A DNA stretch of 64,000 bases from Pseudomonas koreensis (lineage in GTDB: Bacteria > Pseudomonadota > Gammaproteobacteria > Pseudomonadales > Pseudomonadaceae): NCBI RefSeq assembly GCF_025447595.1, contig NZ_JAOEJU010000030.1, positions 1 to 64,000 of the forward strand. Direction: 5' to 3'. Every line of letters begins with the position of its first letter. The stretch's first letter is position 1. A program made the translations under genes and the position numbers. The notes under the pieces were generated by a model. That model was given only the letters and a program-made list of their open reading frames with translations. It had not been told where the DNA came from and made no database searches. Shown piece by piece: positions 16,885-24,671 of this stretch.

Positions 16885-18375
16885 TTACAACTTGATCAAC
16901 ACTGACTTCAGCTCGGTGTAATGCTCGATCGCCGCATACCCCATCTCGCGCCCGACACCGGACATCTTGTAGCCGCCAAACGGCAGCGCCGGGTCCAGCG
17001 CGCTGTGACAGTTGACCCACACCGAGCCTGACTTGATCCGCGGAATCATCCGGTGCACCGCCGCCAGATCGTTCGACCAGATGCTCGCGCCCAAACCATA
17101 AGGGCTGTCATTGGCCATGCGCAGCGCGTCGGCCTCGTCATCAAATGGAATCGCCACCAGCACCGGCCCGAAGATCTCTTCCTGAACCAGCGAACTCTGT
17201 TGATCGACATCGACAATTACCGTCGGCTTGACGAAGAATCCCGGCCCGAACTGCTCGCCGCCGCAGGCGATGGTCGCGCCGCTTTCCCGACCCATTTCGA
17301 TGTAGTTGTAGACCCGCTCCTGCTGGCGCGCGGAAATCAGCGGGCCCATATCGATGCTTGGATCGAGGCCGTTGCCGAGTTTCATTGCGTTGGCGATGTC
17401 GCTGATATCGGCCACCACATTGTCGAAATGCTTGCGCTGCACGTACAGCCTGGATCCTGCGCAGCAGACCTGGCCCTGGTTGAAGAAAATCGCACTGGCA
17501 GCTCCCGTCGCAGCGGTTTTCAGGTCGGCGTCGGCCATGACGATGGTCGGTGATTTGCCGCCCAGTTCCAGGGTGACCCGGGTCATCGAATCCATGGCGA
17601 TCTTGCCGATCTGCTTGCCGACGGCGGTGGAGCCGGTGAAGGTCAGCTTGTCGACCAACGGGTTGTGAGTGAGGGCAGAACCGGCCGTGATGCCGGTGCC
17701 GGTGACCACGTTGAACACGCCTTCCGGATAACCCGCCTCTAGCACCAGTTCCGCCAGTTTCAGCGCGGTCAGCGGGGTTTCGTCAGCCGGTTTGAGCACC
17801 ACGGTGCAACCGGTGGCCAGCGCCGGGCCGAGTTTCCAGCAGGCCAGCAGCAACGGAAAGTTCCAGGCGACGATGGCGCCGACCACGCCGACTGCTTCGC
17901 GGCGAATGAAACTGTGGAACTGATCGCCGGGCATCAGCGGCAACGAAACGTCGACGCTGGAACCTTCGATCTTGGTCGCCCAGCCAGCCATGTAGCGCAG
18001 GAAGTCGGTGGCCAGTTGCACGTCCATCACCTGCGCCACCGCCGCGCTCTTGCCGTTGTTCAGGCATTCCAGTTGCGCCAGCAGCTCGGCGTCGCGCTGC
18101 ATCAGGTCAGCGAGCTTCCACAACAGGTTCTGCCGCTCGCGCGGGCGGGTGCGGCTCCAGGTTGAATCATCAAAGGCTTGCCGGGCGGCGAGCACCGCGC
18201 GGTCGACATCTTCCGGGGTGGCGCGAGGCACCACGCACAGCACTTCACCGGTGGCCGGGTTGTGCAGCGGCATGGTCTGGCCGTCGGCGGCTTCGACCCA
18301 GTCGCCGCCGATCAGCATGCGTGGCGGGCGCTGGATGAAGGCCGAAGTGGCAGGGAGCAGATAGGGCAGGGGCAT
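16885..18375 (-). CDS. peaE: Aldehyde dehydrogenase (phenylacetaldehyde dehydrogenase-like)
   Basis: This 496-aa NAD+-dependent aldehyde dehydrogenase has the catalytic-Glu segment ELGGKSP and the catalytic-Cys segment GQVCCAGSR (Cys about 304). It would oxidise the aldehyde released by the amine dehydrogenase, for example phenylacetaldehyde to phenylacetate. I chose ATG 18375: AGAGG lies upstream, and a near-consensus sigma-54 promoter at 18418-18432 would start transcription only about 30 bases before it, which rules out the longer open frame. The symbol follows P. putida pea nomenclature from memory; the exact substrate is inferred. Confidence 0.85.
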   Translation of the reverse strand: MPLPYLLPATSAFIQRPPRMLIGGDWVEAADGQTMPLHNPATGEVLCVVPRATPEDVDRAVLAARQAFDDSTWSRTRPRERQNLLWKLADLMQRDAELLAQLECLNNGKSAAVAQVMDVQLATDFLRYMAGWATKIEGSSVDVSLPLMPGDQFHSFIRREAVGVVGAIVAWNFPLLLACWKLGPALATGCTVVLKPADETPLTALKLAELVLEAGYPEGVFNVVTGTGITAGSALTHNPLVDKLTFTGSTAVGKQIGKIAMDSMTRVTLELGGKSPTIVMADADLKTAATGAASAIFFNQGQVCCAGSRLYVQRKHFDNVVADISDIANAMKLGNGLDPSIDMGPLISARQQERVYNYIEMGRESGATIACGGEQFGPGFFVKPTVIVDVDQQSSLVQEEIFGPVLVAIPFDDEADALRMANDSPYGLGASIWSNDLAAVHRMIPRIKSGSVWVNCHSALDPALPFGGYKMSGVGREMGYAAIEHYTELKSVLIKL

Positions 18376-18417
18376 GGCGAAACCTCTTGTTGTTCGATGG
18401 GATCGAGAGGGGCTTTC

Positions 18418-18432
18418 GCAATGGTTGTGCCA
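18418..18432 (-). promoter_or_regulatory. Sigma-54 promoter of the aldehyde dehydrogenase gene
   Basis: On the minus strand the sequence reads TGGCACA-ACCA-TTGC, against the -24/-12 consensus TGGCACG-N4-TTGC. The GG and GC doublets have the required 10-base spacing. It ends 42 bases before the aldehyde dehydrogenase start codon. It matches the presence of a sigma-54 activator in the adjacent operon. Confidence 0.85.
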
Positions 18433-18507
18433 AATGCTCGAAGGTGGCGTACAGCCCCGTTGCATGGGCTGGCGGAGGAAGAATTTAAGTGCTAACCGGC
18501 GTGAATT

Positions 18508-18524
18508 TGTCTCAAAACGCGACA
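18508..18524. promoter_or_regulatory. Candidate upstream activator site for the aldehyde dehydrogenase promoter
   Basis: TGTCTCA-AAA-CGCGACA is an imperfect inverted repeat: the right arm is TGTCGCG on the other strand. It lies about 75-105 bp upstream of the sigma-54 promoter, the usual enhancer distance. The same TGTCTCA and TGTCGCG words cluster upstream of the alpha-subunit gene at 19250-19317. Confidence 0.55.
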
Positions 18525-18731
18525 CCCATTGAGAAGCAAGATACGCGTCCTACAAAGCCAATGCCGCTGTGGCGGGGCCTGGGCGAAATCGGGCCGTTTC
18601 AGGTGTAGGAAAAGCCGCGCGTCTGACAGTTTTTACTGACTGGTGGAGGCATGAAGTACGAGCTAAGTTGCTTTGTGTATAGGGTTTTCCTGCCATGGAT
18701 TTGGCGGGTCAGTGTCTTCACAAGGATGTCG

Positions 18732-18932
18732 ATGAACAACTTAACCATTCGATGGCTAACCAATTTCATGATAGGCGTGGGGACTGGATTTCTGGTGACG
18801 GGGTTTGCGGCGCTGTTGATCGGCGATCTGACCGATGTGGATACGATTCGGGCAGGTGCCTTGATGGCTACCAGCAGTATTTTCTTGATCGCCACTTCTT
18901 TCGCAGTTGCCATGCTTGAGGATAAATCATGA
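18732..18932 (+). CDS. Small membrane protein of unknown function
   Basis: I do not recognise this 66-aa protein (MNNLTIRWLTNF...). It has two hydrophobic segments, at about residues 8-28 and 40-60, joined by a short acidic loop (LIGDLTDVDTIRAG). I chose ATG 18732 because AAGGA lies five bases upstream; earlier in-frame starts (18651, 18726) lack this. The stop overlaps the start of the next small gene (ATGA), which argues that both are real and translationally coupled. The pair sits between the divergent aldehyde dehydrogenase gene and the amine dehydrogenase operon. Confidence 0.6.
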   Translation: MNNLTIRWLTNFMIGVGTGFLVTGFAALLIGDLTDVDTIRAGALMATSSIFLIATSFAVAMLEDKS

Positions 18933-19129
18933 CGGCTTTAATTCTGTGTCTTTGGTCATTGGCCTTTAGTTTGCTGATCACGTATGCGTTTTACCGGGAG
19001 CGTCGAATTCAAGCTGCCCGGCGCGATTCCGGTTCATTGGCAGCGAAGGCCTACGCGCAAGGTGAATGCTCGATGGTTTGCGAGTTTTGTGGGCGTTACA
19101 AGGTTCACCCGGACAACTCTGTTCGCTAG
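18929..19129 (+). CDS. Small single-span protein with a cysteine-rich tail, unknown function
   Basis: This 66-aa protein starts with one transmembrane helix (ALILCLWSLAFSLLITYAFY), then a basic stretch (RERRIQAARR), which by the positive-inside rule puts the tail in the cytoplasm. The tail contains CSMVCEFC, three cysteines spaced like a partial metal site. It overlaps the preceding small gene by ATGA and is followed by an intrinsic terminator at 19150-19183. No family is recognised. Confidence 0.6.
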   Translation: MTALILCLWSLAFSLLITYAFYRERRIQAARRDSGSLAAKAYAQGECSMVCEFCGRYKVHPDNSVR

Positions 19130-19149
19130 GCGCGGGTCAACAACCAATA

Positions 19150-19183
19150 CAAGAGCCCCGTCATTGGCGGGGCTTGTTTTCGT
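19150..19183 (+). terminator. Intrinsic terminator after the small-protein pair
   Basis: CAAGAGCCCCG and CGGGGCTTG form a GC-rich stem with a seven-base loop followed by TTTT. It separates the two small genes from the amine dehydrogenase operon, so they form their own transcription unit. Confidence 0.8.
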
Positions 19184-19249
19184 GTGGGTTCGGCAGGCGT
19201 CACTCTCCTGGAGGTTTTTCATGGGGGATGCTGTCAGCTCCGGGTCATC

Positions 19250-19317
19250 TGTCGCGCGATGCAATGTCGCTGACGCCGCAACAACTATGCTTGTCTCAGA
19301 CTGCAACAGTTGTCGCG
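19250..19317 (+). promoter_or_regulatory. Cluster of TGTCGCG-like motifs upstream of peaA
   Basis: Within the 403-bp gene-free stretch 19130-19532, four related heptamers occur on the plus strand: TGTCGCG (19250), TGTCGCT (19265), TGTCTCA (19292) and TGTCGCG (19311). An inverted repeat, CGCAACAACT (19277-19286) with AGTTGTCGCG (19308-19317), overlaps them. They lie about 90-150 bp upstream of a candidate sigma-54 promoter and match the motif near the aldehyde dehydrogenase promoter, so they are likely activator binding sites. Confidence 0.5.
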
Positions 19318-19402
19318 AAATTGGACGCCGGCAAGCACCGCCGACACCGCCACTTCGCCTTGATCTTCACGTAACTGCTTGATTGAAAAGCTTATCGGCA
19401 AG

Positions 19403-19419
19403 CTGGCACGCTCCGTGTA
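19403..19419 (+). promoter_or_regulatory. Candidate sigma-54 promoter of the peaABCD operon
   Basis: CTGGCACG-CTCC-GTGT has a perfect -24 element (TGGCACG), but its -12 element reads GTGT instead of TTGC. The conserved G falls at the right spacing while the following C is T. It lies about 115 bp before the alpha-subunit ATG. It is weaker than the aldehyde dehydrogenase promoter but fits the same control. Confidence 0.5.
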
Positions 19420-19532
19420 TTGCTCACAGCAGACGTTTCGCTTGCCTCCGTTCGTGCAGCGCCACGAACGGCAGAAACCATAAAAACGATAAGCCACAAC
19501 AATAAGAAAGCACCGTGCGAGGTTCGACGTTG

Positions 19533-21113
19533 ATGAAGAGAAAACTCCGATCAGGCATGAGCGCCAGCCTGCTGGCCGTGGCCGCTTGCGTGGCCCTGCA
19601 TTCGCCGTACAGCCTGGCGGCCCGCGATGCCCAGACCATCCTCAAGGAAACCTGTCAGGGCTGTCATACCCCTGAAGCGGGCGAGCAGTTGAGCCGCATC
19701 AGCCACCAGCGCAAGACCCCGGAAGGCTGGCTGATGAGCATCGCCCGGATGCAGACCATGCACGGTTTGCAGATCAGCGATGACGATCGTCGCACGCTGG
19801 TCAAATACCTCGCCGACACCCAGGGCTTGGCGCCCAGCGAAACCGACGGCGTGCGTTACGCGCTGGAACGGCGGTTGAACACCATCGAGCAGTTCGACGA
19901 GAAAACCGCGCAGATGTGTGGCCGCTGCCACTCCGGTGCGCGGGTCGCTCTGCAACGGCGTCCGGCTCAGGAGTGGGAACGTCTGGTGAACTTCCACCTC
20001 GGCCAATGGCCGTCGCTGGAGTATCAGGCGCTGGCCCGTGATCGTGACTGGTTCGATATCGCCCGCAAGGAAATGGTCCCGCTGTTGGCCAAGCGTTATC
20101 CGCTCGACAACCCGGCGTGGCAGACCTGGGTCAAAACCGCACCGAAAGCCGAAGCTTTGGTCGGCGACTGGAGTTTCAGCGGCCACCTGCCGGGCAAGGG
20201 TGAACTGGCCGGCACCATGAGCGTCACCGCCGATGGCAGTGACACCTTCAAGGTCGCCGTCAAAGGTCATTACGCCGATGGCAGCCCGTTTAACGGCGAC
20301 GGCAGCGCGATTCTCTACAGCGGTTACGAGTGGCGCGGCAACGTGACCGTCGATGGCGTGACCATGCGGCAGGTGTTCGCTGCACAAGGCAACGCCATGC
20401 AGGGCCGGATGTTCGAGGCCGAGCACGATGAGCGTGGTCTGGACTTCGTCGCTGCCAAACAGGGTTCGCAGCGCTTGCTGGCGGTACAGCCGGGTTATGT
20501 GAAGGCGGGCAGCGAAACCGAAGTGACCCTGATCGGCAGCGGTCTGAGCGGCAAGCCGAACTTCGGCAAAGGCGTGGACGTGGTCGAAGTGGTCGAACAG
20601 AGCGCCGACCGGATCAAGGTCAAAGTCAAAGCGGCAGCCAATGCCCAGCCGGGCCTGCGCGCGGTCAGCGTCGGCAGCCTGAAAGGCCCGAGTCTGTCGG
20701 TGTACAGCAAGATTGCTTCGGTCAAAGTGGTGCCGGAATTCTCGGTGGCACGAATCGGCGAGGGTGGCGGTTCGACGCCGAAAGTCCAGGGCCGCTTCGA
20801 CGCCGAAGCCTGGGGCAAGAGTGCCGACGGCAAGCCTTATCGCATCGGCGTGTTCCCGGCGCAATGGAAAGTCGAAGCCTTCGACGAGCGCGCCAAAGAG
20901 GATGAGGACGTCAAGTTCGCCGGCACCATGCAGGCCGACGCGGGCGTGTTCACCCCGGGCGATGCCGGGCCGAATCCGGCGCGCAAGATGTCCACCAACA
21001 ATGCCGGCAACCTCAAGGTGATCGCCGCCGTCGACGACGCAGGGAAATCCCTCACCGGCGAAGGCCACCTGATCGTCACCGTGCAGCGCTGGAACAACCC
21101 ACCCATTCCATGA
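19533..21113 (+). CDS. peaA: Quinohemoprotein amine dehydrogenase, alpha subunit (diheme)
   Basis: This is the periplasmic electron-transfer and scaffold subunit of QHNDH, 526 aa with a signal peptide of about 30 residues (ASLLAVAACVAL... core). Two c-type heme sites, CQGCH (Cys41-His45) and CGRCH (Cys129-His133), lie in the N-terminal heme domain. Beta-rich domains follow, as expected for the four-domain alpha chain. It passes electrons from the CTQ cofactor of the gamma subunit to a cytochrome or azurin acceptor. I chose ATG 19533, with GAGG upstream; a GTG at 19515 is an alternative. It is the first gene of the structural operon; the maturase gene follows after 82 bases. Confidence 0.93.
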   Translation: MKRKLRSGMSASLLAVAACVALHSPYSLAARDAQTILKETCQGCHTPEAGEQLSRISHQRKTPEGWLMSIARMQTMHGLQISDDDRRTLVKYLADTQGLAPSETDGVRYALERRLNTIEQFDEKTAQMCGRCHSGARVALQRRPAQEWERLVNFHLGQWPSLEYQALARDRDWFDIARKEMVPLLAKRYPLDNPAWQTWVKTAPKAEALVGDWSFSGHLPGKGELAGTMSVTADGSDTFKVAVKGHYADGSPFNGDGSAILYSGYEWRGNVTVDGVTMRQVFAAQGNAMQGRMFEAEHDERGLDFVAAKQGSQRLLAVQPGYVKAGSETEVTLIGSGLSGKPNFGKGVDVVEVVEQSADRIKVKVKAAANAQPGLRAVSVGSLKGPSLSVYSKIASVKVVPEFSVARIGEGGGSTPKVQGRFDAEAWGKSADGKPYRIGVFPAQWKVEAFDERAKEDEDVKFAGTMQADAGVFTPGDAGPNPARKMSTNNAGNLKVIAAVDDAGKSLTGEGHLIVTVQRWNNPPIP

Positions 21114-21195
21114 GTTGTCCTGGACCTCAGCGATTCAGACACTTTTCGGAATGATCGCAAGTCCCGCCAAACGGGGCTTGCACAGGAGGTTTGCA

Positions 21196-22626
21196 ATGGG
21201 CGCTATCTTGAATCTGGTCGAACGCAACCTGCACGAAGTGCACGTCGACGCCGACCGTATGCTGTTTCATATCCCCAGCAGTTCGCTGTTTGCCAGCGAT
21301 GAACTGACCGGCACCATCATCGATGCGTTGCGCGGCCCTGGCTGCTCCTCGGAAGACCTGATCCAGCGCCTCGGCGCGCGGTTCAACGGCGAGGAAATCA
21401 ACGAGACCCTGCGCGAGCTGATTTCGCTGGAGCTGGTCAGCGACGGCTCGCCGCTGACGCCGGACATCGCGGTCAAACGCGTCGAGCGCACGGCGATCAA
21501 CACCGTGGTGCTCAACGTCAACACCGGCTGCAATCTGAGCTGCACCTACTGCTACAAGGAAGACCTCGACAAGCCGTCCGCGGGCAAGAAGATGGATGTC
21601 GAAACCGCCATCGCCTCGGTGGAAATGCTGTTGCGTGAATCCCCCGACGAAGAACGTTTCACCGTGGTGTTTTTCGGTGGCGAGCCGCTGAGCAACCGCA
21701 AGCTGATCGAGTACATGGTCGATTATTGCGAGAAGCGATTTGCCGAGGCCGGCAAGTTTGTCGAATTCGTGATGACCACCAATGCCACGCTGCTTACCGA
21801 AGAAACCGTGGACTACCTGAATGCCCACCGCTTCGGGCTGTCAGTGAGCATCGACGGGCCGAAAACCGTGCACGACCGTAACCGCATCACCGTGGGCGGG
21901 CAGGGCACCTATGACGTGGTGCGGCGCAAGGCCGAAATGCTGCTGTCGCGCTACAACAGCCGCCCGGTCGGAGCGCGGGTGACACTGACTACCGGCGTCA
22001 CCGACGTTGAAACCATCTGGGATCACCTGTTTAACGAACTGGGATTTGCCGAGGTTGGATTTGCTCCGGTAACGTCCGGCGATATCAGCAGCTTCAATCT
22101 GACCAACGACGAGTTGATCGAAGTCTTTGCCAGCATGAAACGCCTCGGTCGGCGTTATCTGGAAGCCGCGCTGGAGCACCGCAACATTGGGTTCTCCAAC
22201 CTGCATCAGTTGATCACCGACATTCACGAAGGCCACAAAAAGGCCCTGCCGTGCGGTGCCGGGCTGAAGATGCTGGCGGTCGATCACAAGGGCGAACTGA
22301 ACCTGTGCCATCGCTTCACCGGCTCGTCGCTGCCGACCTTTGGCAATGTTCATAGCGGCGTTAAGCAGGTTGAGTTGAACGACTTCCTGTCCCAGCGCCT
22401 GGATCGCACCAACACCGGTTGCCATGACTGTCAGATCCGCAACCTGTGCTCGGGCGGTTGCTATCACGAGAGCTACGCCCGCTACGGCGACCCGGCGCAC
22501 CCGACTTATCACTACTGCGAACTGATGCGTGACTGGGTCGACTTCGGCATCGAGGTCTACACCCGGATCATGGCCAACAACCCTGCGTTCATCAGCAGCT
22601 ACATCACTCCGCGCAAGGCTCACTGA
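21196..22626 (+). CDS. peaB: QHNDH maturase, radical SAM/SPASM protein (QhpD type)
   Basis: This 476-aa radical SAM enzyme introduces the three Cys-to-Asp/Glu thioether cross-links into the gamma subunit. The radical SAM motif NTGCNLSCTYCY (Cys112, 116, 119) is preceded by a domain of about 100 residues that probably binds the gamma leader peptide. A C-terminal SPASM domain with auxiliary clusters shows CGAGLKMLAVDHKGELNLC and then CHDCQIRNLCSGGCYHE. ATG 21196 has a strong AGGAGGT five bases upstream; the frame is open further back but lacks a good ribosome site. It lies one base before the gamma gene, which fits leader-dependent modification of that product. Confidence 0.93.
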   Translation: MGAILNLVERNLHEVHVDADRMLFHIPSSSLFASDELTGTIIDALRGPGCSSEDLIQRLGARFNGEEINETLRELISLELVSDGSPLTPDIAVKRVERTAINTVVLNVNTGCNLSCTYCYKEDLDKPSAGKKMDVETAIASVEMLLRESPDEERFTVVFFGGEPLSNRKLIEYMVDYCEKRFAEAGKFVEFVMTTNATLLTEETVDYLNAHRFGLSVSIDGPKTVHDRNRITVGGQGTYDVVRRKAEMLLSRYNSRPVGARVTLTTGVTDVETIWDHLFNELGFAEVGFAPVTSGDISSFNLTNDELIEVFASMKRLGRRYLEAALEHRNIGFSNLHQLITDIHEGHKKALPCGAGLKMLAVDHKGELNLCHRFTGSSLPTFGNVHSGVKQVELNDFLSQRLDRTNTGCHDCQIRNLCSGGCYHESYARYGDPAHPTYHYCELMRDWVDFGIEVYTRIMANNPAFISSYITPRKAH

Positions 22627-22627
22627 T

Positions 22628-22951
22628 ATGAAACATCTCAAGGCAATCAATAACAAAGCGTTGAAGCTGGATCAGGCCGCGGACGAGAACCGCATCGAAG
22701 AGGTGGTGGCGATGAGCTCCGTCGCGGGCTGCGCCTCGACCACCGACCCGGGTTGGGAAATCGATGCGTTCGGCGGGGTTTCGTCGCTGTGCCAGCCGAT
22801 GGAAGCTGACCTCTACGGCTGCTCCGATCCGTGCTGGTGGCCGGCCCAGGTGCCGGACATGATGAGCACCTACCCGGACTGGAACAAGGATGCCCAGGCG
22901 TCCAACGACAACTGGCGCAACCTCGGCACTGTCTTTCCGAAAGACAAGTGA
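22628..22951 (+). CDS. qhpC: Quinohemoprotein amine dehydrogenase, gamma subunit precursor (CTQ-bearing)
   Basis: This 107-aa precursor of the catalytic gamma subunit is processed much like a ribosomal peptide. The first 28 residues (MKHLKAINNKALKLDQ...EEVVA) form the leader; the 79-residue rest is the mature chain. With mature numbering starting at Met29, every cross-link residue known from the crystal structures is in place: Cys7-Glu16, Cys27-Asp33 and Cys41-Asp49 thioethers, and Cys37-Trp43 for cysteine tryptophylquinone. Asp33 also sits in the conserved MEADLYGC context. The start ATG 22628 is one base after the maturase stop. Export needs QhpF, leader cleavage QhpE, and quinone formation QhpG, all encoded at 13191-16868. 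Confidence 0.95.
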   Translation: MKHLKAINNKALKLDQAADENRIEEVVAMSSVAGCASTTDPGWEIDAFGGVSSLCQPMEADLYGCSDPCWWPAQVPDMMSTYPDWNKDAQASNDNWRNLGTVFPKDK

Positions 22952-22974
22952 TCCCTAAGAAGAAGGATTCCAGC

Positions 22975-24096
22975 ATGCCTAGCCTCAACAAAGCCTGCGG
23001 CCTTGCCGCACTCGCGGTTCTGAGCACCTGTTCGCTCCCGGTTCTGGCCGATGAAAACACCGCGCTGCAAGACGGTCACGAGTACATGTTGACCACCAAC
23101 TACCCGAACAACCTGCACGTCATCGATCTGGCGACCGACAGCCTGTACAAGACCTGCAGGATGCCCGACGCCTTTGGCCCCGGCACTGTGCAGCTTTCGC
23201 CGGATCGCAAGACAGCGTACGTGCTGAACAACCATTATGCCGATGTCTACGGTGTCGAACTGGACACCTGCAAGCAGGTGTTCCACGCCAGCATCACCCA
23301 GCAGCCGGGGGAAAAGGCGCGGTCGATGTTCGCATTCACCGTCAGCCATGACGGCAAGGAGTTGTACACCATCGCCAACCCGACCCAGATGCTCAACGAC
23401 CGCTACGAGGTCAAACAACCGCGTCTGGACGTATACGCCACCGATGCCGGAATGAATGCCAAACCGGTGCGCAGCTTCCCGGCGCCACGACAGTTGACGA
23501 TCATGCAGAGCGGCGATGACGGCACGTTGTATGTGGCTGGCGCCGATGTGTACAAGGTCGATGTGAAGAGCGGCAAGTTCGACGTGCTGATCCCCAGCCG
23601 TCACTGGAAGCGCCCGAACTACAGCGCGCCGGACGTGCTTTACGTGTGGAACCAGCAGACTTATCGGCATGACTTTTCGCTGCTGTACACCGCCGCCAAG
23701 TTCAAGGACAAGAAGCAGGATCCGGCCACCGCTGAATACCTGTACGGTTTGTTCAGCGTCGACCTGAAAACCGGCAAGACCGAGACCACCGATTTCGGCC
23801 CGCTAACCGAGATCTACTTCAGCGGCATGCGCTCGCCGAAGGATCCGAACCTGATGTTCGGCGTGCTCAATCGTCTGGCCAAGTACGACATCAAGCAGAA
23901 GAAGCTGATTCAGGCGGCGACGCTGGATCATTCCTACTACTGCATTTCGTTCAACAAGGAAGGGAGCAAGATCTATCTGGCCGGGACCTTCAACGACGTG
24001 GCGATCTTTGATGCCGAAACCATGAAACAGACTGGCAGCATCAAGTTGCCGGGTGGGGACATGGCGATAACCACGGCGCAAATTTTCGTCCGTTGA
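22975..24096 (+). CDS. peaD: Quinohemoprotein amine dehydrogenase, beta subunit
   Basis: This 373-aa periplasmic subunit forms a seven-bladed beta-propeller that, with the gamma chain, lines the amine-binding pocket. A clear signal peptide (about 25 residues, ending LPVLA before DENTALQDG) is followed by repeated WD/YVTN-like strands such as YMLTTNYPNNLHVIDLATD and KIYLAGTFNDVAIFDAETM. ATG 22975 has AAGGA upstream and lies 23 bases after the gamma gene. It is the last gene of the operon; a REP pair follows. Confidence 0.93.
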   Translation: MPSLNKACGLAALAVLSTCSLPVLADENTALQDGHEYMLTTNYPNNLHVIDLATDSLYKTCRMPDAFGPGTVQLSPDRKTAYVLNNHYADVYGVELDTCKQVFHASITQQPGEKARSMFAFTVSHDGKELYTIANPTQMLNDRYEVKQPRLDVYATDAGMNAKPVRSFPAPRQLTIMQSGDDGTLYVAGADVYKVDVKSGKFDVLIPSRHWKRPNYSAPDVLYVWNQQTYRHDFSLLYTAAKFKDKKQDPATAEYLYGLFSVDLKTGKTETTDFGPLTEIYFSGMRSPKDPNLMFGVLNRLAKYDIKQKKLIQAATLDHSYYCISFNKEGSKIYLAGTFNDVAIFDAETMKQTGSIKLPGGDMAITTAQIFVR

Positions 24097-24120
24097 TTGC
24101 CGGCGTCAGGGATGACGCCA

Positions 24121-24184
24121 TCGCGAGCAAGCTCGCTCCCACATTCGAACCGCATTCCAAAGGTGGGAGCGAGCTTGCTCGCGA
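24121..24184. repeat. REP pair (inverted)
   Basis: REP copies lie at 24121-24143 (TCGCGAGCAAGCTCGC...) and 24163-24184 (GTGGGAGCGAGCTTGC...), 19 bp apart, just after the beta-subunit gene and between convergent genes. They may act as a 3'-end stabiliser. Confidence 0.92.
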
Positions 24185-24208
24185 AGAGGTTCTGAAAGAA
24201 TCGAAAAA

Positions 24209-24613
24209 TCAGGCCCCGGGCACCGGGCAGCTCATGTCACCTTCCTCACATTTCAAATACTGCTTGAGCGCCTCGGTTCGCGTCTTGGTCACCGAGGCGA
24301 TGCAATTGTTGTAGATCAACGGATAAACACTCCCGCCTGCCACGCCGGATGCCGAAAACTTGCACTCGGCATCACGAAACCCGATCCACGCTCGTTGCGC
24401 GCTCACCAGCAGTTTTTTGCCATCAGGGTTGTTCTTCAGCCGGGCGGTAATTTGCTGATAAACCGTGTTCAACTCCTTATCCGCCGCCTTGTTTTCCTGC
24501 GCGGCGCACTGATTCATCGTCGTCTGATCGCTGGCATTGGCACAGTCCATGGCAGCGTGAGCAACGGAAGTGAAAAGAAAGGGTGTCAGGGCCAAGAGCA
24601 GGCGTGGGGACAT
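24209..24613 (-). CDS. LprI/DUF1311-family secreted protein
   Basis: This 134-aa protein has a signal peptide (residues 1-20, ending VAHA) and a mature part with the DUF1311/LprI pattern: MDCANASDQTTMNQCAAQ, then RAWIGFRDAECKF and YNNCIASVTKTR. The cysteines probably form disulfides in the periplasm. One family member, M. tuberculosis LprI, inhibits lysozyme; for most others the role is unknown. It is convergent with the beta-subunit gene and is 58 bases from the end of the next upstream gene on the same strand. Confidence 0.82.
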   Translation of the reverse strand: MSPRLLLALTPFLFTSVAHAAMDCANASDQTTMNQCAAQENKAADKELNTVYQQITARLKNNPDGKKLLVSAQRAWIGFRDAECKFSASGVAGGSVYPLIYNNCIASVTKTRTEALKQYLKCEEGDMSCPVPGA

Positions 24614-24671
24614 GAGTCATCTCGCTTTGATGAATGAACGTGCCGGGCAGTTTATCGACTTCGTGGCGCCA

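Noticed and set aside
18929..19129. Second small protein as toxin of a toxin-antitoxin pair with the 18732 gene
   Set aside because: Size and coupling would fit, but both proteins look like stable membrane proteins with charged tails, and no antitoxin-like DNA-binding segment is seen.
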